Positions 45,252 to 53,846 of a stretch of DNA of 64,000 bases are shown here, in pieces; position 1 is the first letter of the stretch; every line of letters begins with the position of its first letter. Source of the DNA: Planctopirus ephydatiae (GTDB lineage: Bacteria; Planctomycetota; Planctomycetia; Planctomycetales; Planctomycetaceae); contig NZ_CP036299.1 in NCBI RefSeq assembly GCF_007752345.1, positions 2,123,001 through 2,187,000 of the forward strand, in the 5' to 3' direction. The notes beneath the pieces were generated by a model that saw nothing but the letters and a program-made list of their open reading frames with translations, made no database searches and had not been told where the DNA came from. A program made the translations under genes and the position numbers.

Positions 45252-47792
45252 ATGCCATCACAGCCCGCCCCTTTTCCTGCAGAGCATTCGACCGGAAAGA
45301 GTTCGTCAGATATTGATCTGACAACGAATTCATCGACCACCGAAGCCCGGCAGATCTGTGATTCGCCCTGTCCTTCGGTCGAAGTGCTCAAGCAAGTCAT
45401 GCTCGGGACGCTCGATTCGCAGCAGCAGCAGGTCTGTATCTGCCATCTCGATCATTGCACGGCTTGCCAGCAGGCCTTGGAACGATTGGCGACTGGCGAT
45501 TGCGCACTCGGTCGAAAGATGGGCCAGCTGTGCCAGCATGTCGATCAGACTGTTCCCGAATCGGGTTCAGCCTATTGGCCCGCTTTACGCGAGGTCGAAG
45601 TCGATCTGGCAGAGACCTTTGTTCCGGAACTGAGCCCACTCCCCAGTTCTCTATCAGGTCTTGGCACAGAGGGTGCGGCCTCAAACTCTGGATCGAGTGG
45701 AAAGCCTTCGAACTTTTCTCATCCCAGCCGGGGAGATTTGAAGCTCGACTTTCTTTTGCCTCCCGAAGACCCGGCCTATCTCGGGCGGCTTTCTCACTTT
45801 GATATCTCACGCGTCATTGGTCGCGGTGGCATGGGTGTGGTGCTGGAAGCGTTTGATACGCATCTCCAGCGGGCTGTCGCCATCAAAGTGCTTGATCCGG
45901 AACTTGCCTCCAATGAGACCGCCCGGCTGCGCTTCTGCCGGGAAGCTCGAGCCGCAGCCGCCATTACTCACGAGCATGTGGTTTCGTTGCATCATGTCGA
46001 AAAATCCGATAACGGCGACTTGCCGTTTCTGGTGATGCAACTGGTTCAGGGAACCACACTTGAAGCTCGAATTGCCAGCGAACATAAACTCCCCGTCCGC
46101 GAAATCGTCAGGATCGGGATGCAGGTTGCCGCCGGTCTGGCAGCAGCTCACGCCGAGGGGTTGATTCATCGCGATGTCAAACCCGCAAATATCTTGCTCG
46201 AAGGGCCCAGTGGACGCGTCAAGCTGACAGACTTCGGCCTCGCCCGCTGTGTCGAAGATGTCAAACTCACGCAGACTGGCTTCGTCACCGGCACTCCACT
46301 TTACATGGCTCCCGAACAGGCCCTAGGCGAGGAAATCGACGAACGCTCCGACCTCTTCAGCCTGGGTGCGGTCATGTACGAAATGGCCACCGGCGTCCCT
46401 CCCTTTTCCGGAACCACGCCACTCGCCATCCTCCGCAAAATCACCGAAGAAAATGCCCGGCCCATCAGCCAGCTCAACCCGGAGATCCCCACCTGGCTGG
46501 TCGAGATCATCGGCAATCTGCTCAAGAGAAATCGAAACGATCGCTACAGTTCAGCCGCGGAAGTGGCTCACATCCTCGCTTCGAAATATCAGCAACTGGA
46601 ACACCTCTCGCCCTTACAACTCCCGACAGTCGCTGGCGATGCCTTCCATGAAACGTCACTCACCTGCCGACAGGCCGAAAAGCGGCACGCCCGCAATCGA
46701 CTGCTCGCACTGGCCGGCGGCATCTTGGGAGGCATGATTCTCACACTTTCAGCAGTCAGCTTTTACTGGTGGCAACTGGGCCTGACGGCTCCCAATCCTG
46801 CGGGTGCCAATGCCAATTCACCGGGTGCCAATTCGGCATCGATCGGTGGGCTGGATGGTTCCGGAAGTCCGATGGAGTCAGTACCACGCACCAAACCAGT
46901 GCGGGTCTACACCAACAATGCCGGCCCGGTCTGGGGGATGGAGATCACTTCCGACAACAAGCAACTGTTCACGGCAATAGACGACGGCACCATCCGCGTC
47001 TGGAACCGTGATCAGCATCGCATTGCCGGCACTGTCCAGGCATTTGCCGGTCAGGTCTGGGATGTCTCGGTTTCTGAAGATCGCAAATTCTTCGCCGGCG
47101 GTGGTGATGACGGAAGTGTCAAAGTTTTTGATCTCTCCACTCGCCAGCTTCACGAAACCTTGAAGGCCGGTGGCCCTGTGCGAACCTTGCAATTCGCCCC
47201 GAAAGGGCATCGCCTGGCTGTCGGCACTCGCACCGGTCAGGTGGAAATCTGGGATGTGGATACGAAAGAACGCCTCCTGATGAATCCCGGTCATACCAGT
47301 GGTGTCGTTTCTGTCGCCTGGTCGAAAGATGGACAGTTTCTGGCGACTGGGGGAGGAGATAAGACTGTCAGTCTGTGGGATGCTGCCGACGGTTCTCTCC
47401 TGCTGGAAATGACGGGCCACACCGGAGGCGTCTACAGTGTCGCCTTTACGGCTGATGATCAGAAAATCGTCACCGGTGGCTGGGATAAAAAGCTGCATGT
47501 CTGGGATGCCGCCACAGGTTCGAGCCTGGGAGAGTTGGAAGGCCACACGGCAGATATCTGGTCGGTAGCCTGCTCGCCTGACGGGGCGCTTGTGGCCTCT
47601 GCCGGCGAAGACCGGATGCTCAGGCTGTGGGATTTAGACACGATGAAACCCCTGGCTGTTTTGAACGATCAATCCGGCACAATCTACTCGGTCTGCTTCT
47701 CGGCTGACGGAAAATCGGTACTCACCACCGGCCGCGATGGCATCACCCGGGAATGGAGTGTTCCCAAGACAGCCAAATCAGCAGGAAAATGA
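45252..47792 (+). CDS. transmembrane Ser/Thr protein kinase with zinc-finger-like N-terminus and WD40 propeller
   Basis: An 846-residue kinase. Near the N-terminus is CHLDHCTAC with His65, Cys69 and Cys72 spaced H-x3-C-x2-C, the zinc-binding anti-sigma (ZAS) motif, within an anti-sigma-like helix region. The Hanks-type kinase domain covers about 183-455: IGRGGMGVV (189-197), Lys212 (VAIKVLD), HRDVKPANIL (Asp308), DFGLA (Asp327) and GTPLYMAPEQ. One transmembrane helix follows (LALAGGILGGMILTLSAVSF). Then come six or seven WD40 repeats (for example SVAWSKDGQFLATGGGDKTV) outside the membrane. The gene starts 2 bases after the sigma factor stop. I infer that it controls that sigma factor by binding or phosphorylation in response to a signal sensed by the propeller. 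Confidence 0.92.
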   Translation: MPSQPAPFPAEHSTGKSSSDIDLTTNSSTTEARQICDSPCPSVEVLKQVMLGTLDSQQQQVCICHLDHCTACQQALERLATGDCALGRKMGQLCQHVDQTVPESGSAYWPALREVEVDLAETFVPELSPLPSSLSGLGTEGAASNSGSSGKPSNFSHPSRGDLKLDFLLPPEDPAYLGRLSHFDISRVIGRGGMGVVLEAFDTHLQRAVAIKVLDPELASNETARLRFCREARAAAAITHEHVVSLHHVEKSDNGDLPFLVMQLVQGTTLEARIASEHKLPVREIVRIGMQVAAGLAAAHAEGLIHRDVKPANILLEGPSGRVKLTDFGLARCVEDVKLTQTGFVTGTPLYMAPEQALGEEIDERSDLFSLGAVMYEMATGVPPFSGTTPLAILRKITEENARPISQLNPEIPTWLVEIIGNLLKRNRNDRYSSAAEVAHILASKYQQLEHLSPLQLPTVAGDAFHETSLTCRQAEKRHARNRLLALAGGILGGMILTLSAVSFYWWQLGLTAPNPAGANANSPGANSASIGGLDGSGSPMESVPRTKPVRVYTNNAGPVWGMEITSDNKQLFTAIDDGTIRVWNRDQHRIAGTVQAFAGQVWDVSVSEDRKFFAGGGDDGSVKVFDLSTRQLHETLKAGGPVRTLQFAPKGHRLAVGTRTGQVEIWDVDTKERLLMNPGHTSGVVSVAWSKDGQFLATGGGDKTVSLWDAADGSLLLEMTGHTGGVYSVAFTADDQKIVTGGWDKKLHVWDAATGSSLGELEGHTADIWSVACSPDGALVASAGEDRMLRLWDLDTMKPLAVLNDQSGTIYSVCFSADGKSVLTTGRDGITREWSVPKTAKSAGK

Positions 47793-47964
47793 GCAGGCAA
47801 AGAGGTAAGCAAAACAGACAAGCGAAACAGCGACCAAAGAGGTCGCTGGGATAATTCTCTCGGGCCCACGATCAACATTTGCTGCGAGACAGTTGTTTGC
47901 CAGTTTCCGATCAACTATTCTTACGAAAGTCAGGAAGCAGGATCGAGTTTCGAGCCTGCACCAA

Positions 47965-48038
47965 GGGCGGTTAGCTCAGTTGGTTAGAGCGTCACGCTTA
48001 CACCGTGAATGTCGGGGGTTCGAGTCCCTCACCGCCCA
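47965..48038 (+). tRNA. tRNA-Val (anticodon TAC)
   Basis: A 74-base cloverleaf with acceptor GGGCGGT/ACCGCCC, D-arm GCTC/GAGC, anticodon stem TCACG/CGTGA with loop CTTACAC, and T-arm GGGGGTTCGAGTCCCTC. The anticodon TAC reads GTA (Val). CCA is not encoded. Confidence 0.95.
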
Positions 48039-48077
48039 TCAAAGCCATTTCGCACGCCTCATCAGAAGGCATCACGA

Positions 48078-48115
48078 CCCCGCAAAACCCCTCGTTTTGT
48101 GGGGTTTTCTCTTTT
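48078..48115 (+). terminator. rho-independent terminator after tRNA-Val
   Basis: The stem CCCCGCAAAA pairs with TTTTGTGGGG (one G-T pair) around a 7-base loop, followed by TTTTCTCTTTT. Confidence 0.85.
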
Positions 48116-48134
48116 CCCGGGCATCCCACCACCC

Positions 48135-48158
48135 ACGAGCCGGAAGCGTCAGCGACGG
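48135..48158 (+). repeat. repeat E copy
   Basis: ACGAGCCGGAAGCGTCAGCG then ACGG. It differs from the 22014 copy at one inner base. Confidence 0.8.
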
Positions 48159-48197
48159 AAACTCTGATGATTGACCTCGCAATCAGGAGCGAGTCCA

Positions 48198-48233
48198 GTA
48201 GGGTGCGTTAAGGCTCTGCGCAACCCACCAAGG
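48198..48233 (+). repeat. repeat D copy, diverged
   Basis: GTAGGGTGCGTTAAGGCTCT then GCGCAACCCACCAAGG. A further fragment of D is at 48364-48380. Confidence 0.7.
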
Positions 48234-48280
48234 CGATCGCCCCCAATGCGATAATCGATGATCACAAAAATATAGGGCCG

Positions 48281-48333
48281 TAAAGCACGGCAGGCACCCG
48301 CCTGCCCGTCTCTCGCACCCAACAGCCTCAAAC
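48281..48333 (+). repeat. repeat F copy
   Basis: It holds GGCAGGCACCCGCCTGCC, a 7-bp perfect hairpin, followed by CGTCTCTCGCACCCAACAGC and CT. A second copy is at 62757-62798. Confidence 0.75.
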
Positions 48334-48406
48334 CACCTCACTGGATTGACCAAGAAGAATCTGGTGCAACCCACCAAGGCAATTGCTAGCCTGCCCTGCA
48401 AGACTG

Positions 48407-48889
48407 CTAAGGTTTGCTGCTTTCGTCCGCCCGCTTCCAGTTCAACACATTGCTCTCACTGGAATTTGACCGCCCGGAACCCAGGAATGGTTGAGGATAT
48501 TGATAACCGATCGTGTTCCCCTGCTCGTCATAAACGAATTCCAGGGAGTGGCCAACGGCTACTTCTTTGGCAGCATTGTAAAGTGCACTGCATGTCATGA
48601 TTGGCTCCATTAAGATAATCAATCCTGACGAAGCTCCTATGGGCATGGCTGTATTAAACTTGGCATGAACGTGATAATGCTCGACTTCAAACTGGCGGAT
48701 TTCTTCACTGCGGGGATCGACCAGATCGACGACGGAAACATTATCCGGTTGACCAAGTCGGTCATGCACGATCTGACGCGTATCGAGGTCACGAAGCACG
48801 ATGCCGGAATTTTCAATCAGCAGGCTGCAACCCGAGAAACTGATTGCCGCGATCGCCAGGGCGGTCCTCCTCAACAGTCGGGTGAACAT
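48407..48889 (-). CDS. lipoprotein of unknown function
   Basis: A 160-residue protein with a lipobox (TALAIAAISFSGC, Cys21). The mature part includes a repeat-like DLDTRQIVHDRLGQPDNVSV resembling the small BamE/SmpA-type lipoproteins only in style, then VEHYHVHAKFNTAMP and an internal hydrophobic stretch (IGASSGLIILMEPIMTCSAL). The C-terminus is polar. No function can be assigned. It is a single gene; repeats D and F lie between it and tRNA-Val. Confidence 0.75.
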   Translation of the reverse strand: MFTRLLRRTALAIAAISFSGCSLLIENSGIVLRDLDTRQIVHDRLGQPDNVSVVDLVDPRSEEIRQFEVEHYHVHAKFNTAMPIGASSGLIILMEPIMTCSALYNAAKEVAVGHSLEFVYDEQGNTIGYQYPQPFLGSGRSNSSESNVLNWKRADESSKP

Positions 48890-49202
48890 GGCTTCGCCGA
48901 CTCCTCAACTGCAAGGTATTGCTAAAAAGCAGTAGTAGACGCCCAGAATGTCCCTGTCCAAAACGCCGTCAAACACGCGTCATTTGATGGGCTGCAATGA
49001 TTTCACGACTCCATACCGCTGGGGTAATACATGTACTGCCAGTTCACGTCAATAGAGTCTCCAGCGTCTGATAGGCTGTTCGCATGATTTCGTAATGACG
49101 TACTCTCCCGGCCATCATCGTCTATCGATTCCGAGATGCGATAGATTGCTCCACCCGCCGCCTGCCACCCCACGGCCCAACATGACATCGCTAACCAACA
49201 AA

Positions 49203-49228
49203 ACGAGCCGGAAGCGTCAGCGACGGGC
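49203..49228 (+). repeat. repeat E copy
   Basis: ACGAGCCGGAAGCGTCAGCG then ACGGGC. Confidence 0.85.
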
Positions 49229-49331
49229 ATTCATCAATTCAATCGCTTCCGAAAAGCGAACAGGCTTTGCAACTGCTATCGAAAAATATAAGACTGGGCG
49301 GCATCCTCGGAATCAAAAGTCTCAATCACTC

Positions 49332-49362
49332 GTGCCATGCTTGCCAGCTCTGAGCAAGCATG
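49332..49362 (+). repeat. repeat C copy
   Basis: GTGCCATGCTTGCCAGCTCT then GAGCAAGCATG. Confidence 0.8.
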
Positions 49363-49463
49363 GCCGGTCGTTCACCGAACAGTTCGAGTTCGGGATTCAG
49401 AAGATCAAACAATTTTGTGGAACGCAATACCTGCTGGCTCATCTGCAACAGGAGAAGCAGATT

Positions 49464-49844
49464 GTGATTGAAGGACTGATAAACGAGTACCTGTCTAAAG
49501 CCGAAATAGCGGCAACTGTTGATTATTCGGACAAGAAGTCCGTGCGAAAGTTCAACGCATCATCGGATCGCATGCGTGAAATCGTTGATGAGATTGTGGG
49601 CCTGGGAGAAGCCGCAGTTATGACGTTTGCATCGCTTCTGGAGATTGAGCCTGCTGCCCCTTGGGCTGTACACCATCTCGTTGAAAAGGCTGATCTCGAC
49701 TCGGCAACGCTTTCACGATGCTTCGCCCGTGTAGAACAGGCTATAATGGATGCCAAGGCGAAGGGTGATCCAGCGAGTGCAATGGGAGAGGAGATGTGGC
49801 TCAAAGAATTGCGAGCGAAAAAGGCGATGGATGAGTGTAAATAG
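49464..49844 (+). CDS. hypothetical protein, 5' end uncertain or truncated
   Basis: From about 49370 the frame reads as protein: FTEQFEFGIQKIKQFCGTQY, then VIEGLINEYLSKAEIAATVD, RMREIVDEIVGLGEAAVMTF and LVEKADLDSATLSRCFARVE. No family is recognised; the helical, HEAT-like style is a guess. I place the start at GTG 49464, since AGGAG lies 9 bases upstream. The frame is open back to 49095, but that stretch contains repeats E and C. Either the gene is short, or its original 5' end was replaced by repeat sequence. Confidence 0.5.
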   Translation: MIEGLINEYLSKAEIAATVDYSDKKSVRKFNASSDRMREIVDEIVGLGEAAVMTFASLLEIEPAAPWAVHHLVEKADLDSATLSRCFARVEQAIMDAKAKGDPASAMGEEMWLKELRAKKAMDECK

Positions 49845-50663
49845 ATTGTAGTGGTCTGTTTGTCTACAGGGTGGCCCCGATTGAAATTCCGTTTTCTACC
49901 AGGGTAGCTTTGCCACAAGAGGGCACTGGCAGAGTCTCGTCTGAGATCCTCATAGACTCGAATTGCAGTACTTGCAGCAATCAAACCTCCCCTGCCTCCG
50001 GCACACAGGTAGCCCGCAGACGGCCAACCTGTGCCACCTGGCGTGTTGTCAGCGCATCAGAAAACGGCAGACCTGCGTACTGCAAGATAGACCGCTTCAC
50101 GAGTGACAATGATCGATCTCTGCCAACGGCTACGGAAATAAAAGACATGAGACATTCGCTGGTCAAGCCGGCTAGCCCAGGAGAGGTCTCACGCCGTGCG
50201 AATGATTGGCCGAAAACTTTCAACGCCAAGACAAAAACCTTGTTTCGCCCAGCAATTCCCGCCATCGATCCACCCTCAGCACATGCCCAACTCCCATGTA
50301 TCCTACCGTTATGCGCTATGAACGATCTACCTCACAAGCGGCAGTGCCTTTCAGTCCTGATCCCTTTGGTTTCTGCCAGCGGCTTTCTGACCTAAGCCGT
50401 GTTTAATCAACGTTGGAGCCAAGCAGCATGGCCGCTCATGCGTTGACCGGTGGATCGACCGTCGAAAAGACTCGCACTCCACTCACTGATGGCTCCTTGC
50501 ATCTTGGGAGCGGTTGTATTCAAGTTCGTTTGAGAAGTCCTGTTGCAGTCAGAGCGCAGGTACCAATAGGCAATGCAACAGCTTCGCGAAGCGTCTGTCT
50601 GAAACTTCGCACTAGTCTTGGGTGAGGGGTAAGGTAAACAAAAAGATGTGGGTTGCCCGAAAT
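49845..50663. other. 819-bp intergenic region with repeat B
   Basis: Copy 1 of element B covers 49869-50048. The remaining 600 bases show no recognisable gene; short open frames there are made partly of repeat sequence. Confidence 0.5.
49869..50048 (+). repeat. repeat B copy 1
   Basis: A roughly 180-bp element. The 5' part is TTGAAATTCCGTTTTCTACC, then GCCACAAGAGGGCACTGGCA. The 3' part is AACCTCCCCTGCCTCCGGCA then CACAGGTAGCCCGCAGACGG and CCAACCTGTGCCACC. The 3' part folds as CAGGT/ACCTG. Confidence 0.8.
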
Positions 50664-51548
50664 CTAGGTGAGCAGTCGAGCTTGCTCTTCAATGAAGGCG
50701 ATATTCTTTACCATATCATGCTGCAGGGCAGGGGAGTCATGTTCAAAATCGATGGTGACGAGGGCGCGGTAGCCGAGCGTGTGGATCTCTTTAAGGCAGT
50801 TAGCGCAGTCGGCTGCACCTTCGCCAATGACTGTGTTACGGCAGTCGAGGTCTCCCACGGTCAGGACGTCCTTGAGGTGAAAGCTGGTCATTCGCTCAAT
50901 GCCGATCTTGCGCAGGCAGTCGACTGGCTTGAGATCTGAACGCGTCCATTGCCCGACATCGCAGCAGGCCCCAATCTGTCTGCCTCGCCTTTTGCAGTGA
51001 TCCAGCACGATGTCCGGGTGCCAATATTCAGACTTACCACGTTGGTGGTTGTGAAGAGCGAGTTGCATACCGTATTCGGCAAAGAGAGGTTCGAGCATGT
51101 CGAGTGTTTTGGGAGAAGGCTCAGTCACTACGACTTCGACTCCAAGACTTTTCCAGAATTCAAGCATGCGCCTCGCCTGATCCGGCTTGCCATTGAAATC
51201 TGCGAAGGTGCTGAGGAAGTCGATGCCGAGATCATTCGCGCGGGACTTGAGTTCCTTGCGAGCCTCCTCGGGCATATTCTCATCTGCGTTAACTCCCGGG
51301 CGTCTGGCATCGAGTTGTAGTATGGATCGCGGTTCGAAATAGCGAAGGCCAACTTTCGCGGCCATTTCCAGGCCCTCAAATAGCGGCACGCGACGGTAAG
51401 CCCAGTGCTGGACACTGATCTTCCAACCCAGCTTATCAGAGTGAGGATGGCCGGACTTGACTTGTTCGGCAGAAGCGGCGGGTAGAGAGAATAGCCCTGC
51501 AGCGAGTGCGGCAGAACCGGATGTTGAAAGAAAGTTGCGGCGATTCAT
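50664..51548 (-). CDS. Tat-exported xylose-isomerase-like TIM-barrel protein (sugar phosphate isomerase/epimerase family)
   Basis: A 294-residue protein of the AP_endonuc_2/xylose-isomerase-like family. It starts with a twin-arginine type signal (NRRNFLSTSGSAALAAGLFS). The barrel shows GLRYFEPRSILQLD, then VVVTEPSPKTLDMLE, LALHNHQRGKSEYWHPDIVL with a metal-type His, and GACCDVGQWTRSDLKPVDCL. Family members act on sugars or their acids, but the substrate is unknown. The gene ends the pair with the ThuA fusion, 15 bases apart on the same strand, and its barrel resembles the C-terminal half of that protein. Confidence 0.85.
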   Translation of the reverse strand: MNRRNFLSTSGSAALAAGLFSLPAASAEQVKSGHPHSDKLGWKISVQHWAYRRVPLFEGLEMAAKVGLRYFEPRSILQLDARRPGVNADENMPEEARKELKSRANDLGIDFLSTFADFNGKPDQARRMLEFWKSLGVEVVVTEPSPKTLDMLEPLFAEYGMQLALHNHQRGKSEYWHPDIVLDHCKRRGRQIGACCDVGQWTRSDLKPVDCLRKIGIERMTSFHLKDVLTVGDLDCRNTVIGEGAADCANCLKEIHTLGYRALVTIDFEHDSPALQHDMVKNIAFIEEQARLLT

Positions 51549-51563
51549 GATTGACCTGATAGG

Positions 51564-53288
51564 TTAAGGTTCATTTGATAGCTCAAGGGCAGTGGTATTG
51601 AAGAACTCGACACATCTGGCGAGCTTAGGCATGGATTCAAGCCATTCACGCGAGTATTCGATGCCAATCATGGTGGGTTTGATATTCAGACGGTGTAGTT
51701 CGTAAAAGAACTCGCGAGACTTACCAATGCCGCTACCCCAGGCAACATCGTGACCGTTGGGACCGACGTCGTGAAGGTCATGCATCTGAATAGTGATGAT
51801 ACGATCTTTCAGCACGCGAATGGCTTCGAGAGGATCGACGCCATGCCGCAGCCAATAACCAAGGTCGGGCGCGGCACCAATGCGTTTGCTACGGCCTTCG
51901 CAGAGAGCAAGAACCATCTCTGGCTGCCAGAGCCTGGGGGAGATATCGGGGCCGTGATTGTGGATCCCGATATTGATACCGTATTCGTTGGCGAGTTTGT
52001 CGAGGAGGTCGAGTTGTTCGGCTTTCGGCTCGCAGATAAAGGTTTCAACACCCATCTTATTGCCGAATTCGAAGAGCTTGCGGCAGGATGTTTCATCGTT
52101 GGGAATGGTCTGAGCGTAGTAAGTCAGCATTCGCACACCCGCATCCGCCATGTGGAGGCGAATCTGACGCAACTCATCATCGTTAAGATGATGATCGAAG
52201 TTCTTCGGAATGTCCTTGCTGACATGTTGCATAAAGCTCAACCCGCCGATGTAAGGTAGGCCAAGTTCGGCAGTCTTGCTTACCGCTTCAAAAAAACTGA
52301 ACTTATGAAATGTATAGGCTTCAATACCGATACGCCAGCCAAGCCTCTCTTGGGCACGGACTGCTGGTGTCAGAAAGGCGCTGGGAGTAGTGGCCGTAGA
52401 AAGGTCGCCGAGGACAAATTGGGCGCCGTCCAGATAGAAGCGAAGCATCTTCGCGTCTTCAAAGACGTGGGGGCTGTGTGCCAGCGCTGAATAGAAAACC
52501 CTTCCCTTCCCGTAGTTTTTAACCCACGCAAGTGCGTAGTCATTGTCGTCACGAAGGCAGTGATCTCTGTCATCAGGCTTGTAGGTGGACAAATCCGTCT
52601 TGTCCGTATCGATTTTAAGCAGCACCCTGACACTCTTTCGAGAGTAGGGAGAATGGAATCGGAAGATCTCATCCGACCAAGGATAAGCCTTCCCTTCAAA
52701 TGCGGATAGTAAAGGGTGGGTAGAATCATCCAGACCCATGACTATCGGCTCCTTGACGTAGCCTCCACGATGATACGCTCCCCGGGCCCCGAGAAGGTGA
52801 CCAAACTCCGGCCAGTCCTCCAGCGGTGGCCACTGCCACTTGGTGAAGGCCACAGACGTTCCGTGCACACCCATGAGGCCACCGCCGCTGGTTACAAATT
52901 CGAGCAGGTTTTGACGGCGTTCCGGTTCCACCACGCACGCACCAATGCTGTTATTTAGAAAGACAGCATCGAAATGCTTAAGGCTTTCCTTATCGAAGAG
53001 AGCAGGGTCTTCGCTGACCGTCACGTCGAACGCACCAGTACGTTTGCCCATATATCGAAACGCTTCACTGGCCGCCAAGATTGACTGGCGATGCCCGTTG
53101 TATTCCAAATTGCGATTAAAGATCAACAGTCGTCGAGGCTTGAGGGGTACAGCGCTTGCTACGGCAGGAGCTGCCTTGAAAATGCGTTCTCTACCATCAG
53201 CCTCAAGTACAAATGGTTCGTCAGCGTGGGCAGCCAACGAAAGGTTGATGATCGTTAAAAGCGACAAGATCCTGATCAAGTGATCCAT
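51564..53288 (-). CDS. exported ThuA-domain protein fused to a sugar isomerase/epimerase barrel
   Basis: A 574-residue two-domain protein with a signal peptide (MDHLIRILSLLTIINLSLAA). Residues about 50-280 are a ThuA-like (glutamine-amidotransferase-fold) domain: RRLLIFNRNLEYNGHRQSIL, VFLNNSIGACVVEPERRQNL, SGGGLMGVHGTSVAF and KGRVFYSALAHSPHVF. Residues about 310-574 are a xylose-isomerase-like TIM barrel with GIHNHGPDISPRLWQPEMVL, AAPDLGYWLRHGVDPLEAI and MIGIEYSREWLESM. Both parts are linked to sugar metabolism in planctomycetes. The start is ambiguous between 53288, 53306 and 53345. It is the first gene of a two-gene operon. Confidence 0.85.
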   Translation of the reverse strand: MDHLIRILSLLTIINLSLAAHADEPFVLEADGRERIFKAAPAVASAVPLKPRRLLIFNRNLEYNGHRQSILAASEAFRYMGKRTGAFDVTVSEDPALFDKESLKHFDAVFLNNSIGACVVEPERRQNLLEFVTSGGGLMGVHGTSVAFTKWQWPPLEDWPEFGHLLGARGAYHRGGYVKEPIVMGLDDSTHPLLSAFEGKAYPWSDEIFRFHSPYSRKSVRVLLKIDTDKTDLSTYKPDDRDHCLRDDNDYALAWVKNYGKGRVFYSALAHSPHVFEDAKMLRFYLDGAQFVLGDLSTATTPSAFLTPAVRAQERLGWRIGIEAYTFHKFSFFEAVSKTAELGLPYIGGLSFMQHVSKDIPKNFDHHLNDDELRQIRLHMADAGVRMLTYYAQTIPNDETSCRKLFEFGNKMGVETFICEPKAEQLDLLDKLANEYGINIGIHNHGPDISPRLWQPEMVLALCEGRSKRIGAAPDLGYWLRHGVDPLEAIRVLKDRIITIQMHDLHDVGPNGHDVAWGSGIGKSREFFYELHRLNIKPTMIGIEYSREWLESMPKLARCVEFFNTTALELSNEP

Positions 53289-53306
53289 GGACGAGAAATG
53301 CATCAT

Positions 53307-53846
53307 AAAGCATATCGTTCGATTAGAGTAAGTGTGGACTAGCAAGTGCCAGCAGTTTAAACTGAAATCTCAATCTCGTGTACTTCACGTTTCAACGCTT
53401 GAATCGCTGACTGGCATCCCATTCAGTCTAGGATTCACCGTGGGGCTGGTCAACGATTCGCACCAAGATGTAGACGCGGGGTGTCCCAGATTGACTGTAC
53501 TCAGTCTACCTGAGTGGCCAAGCTAAAGAAGAGCACTGGCACAGCCGCAACTCATGCAGCAACCCATCTGGCTTCCTCAGAAACTCGCATGACAGTTCTT
53601 CCGCCAATAAAACCTCCTCTGCCTGCGGCACATTGGTAGATCACGGACGAGCAACCTCTGCCACCCAGCGTGCCAGCAGGCATCAATCTTTGAAATTCAT
53701 CATGTACTGAACGGAATTTTTTCTTGCCGGTGGATTAGTAAAAGGCGAGATTAACAGAACCGGCGTGCGCTCCGTCGCGAACCTCTCTTCGGGAATTCTT
53801 CCCCTGTGCCTGCGGCACGTCTGTGTTCGAGAATGAAGGGTGAAAC
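53307..53846. other. 540-bp divergent intergenic region with repeat B
   Basis: Copy 2 of element B (53511-53683) sits between the divergent ThuA-fusion and DUF1559-like genes, so it lies near their promoters. No other feature seen. Confidence 0.5.
53511..53683 (+). repeat. repeat B copy 2
   Basis: AAGAGCACTGGCACAGCCGC, then ACTCGCATGACAGTTCTTCC and AAAACCTCCTCTGCCTGCGG then CACATTGGTAGATCACGGAC. Its 5' 40 bases are lost or diverged. Confidence 0.75.

Larger units (their letters stand above)
48890..49463. other. 574-bp intergenic region with repeats E and C
   Basis: It contains E (49203-49228) and C (49332-49362). The open frame that enters the following gene runs back through both repeats to 49095. 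That part is read as repeat sequence and not as protein. Confidence 0.5.

Noticed and set aside
49981-50265. 94-codon minus-strand open frame
   Set aside because: Its C-terminal third is repeat B sequence; no other support.
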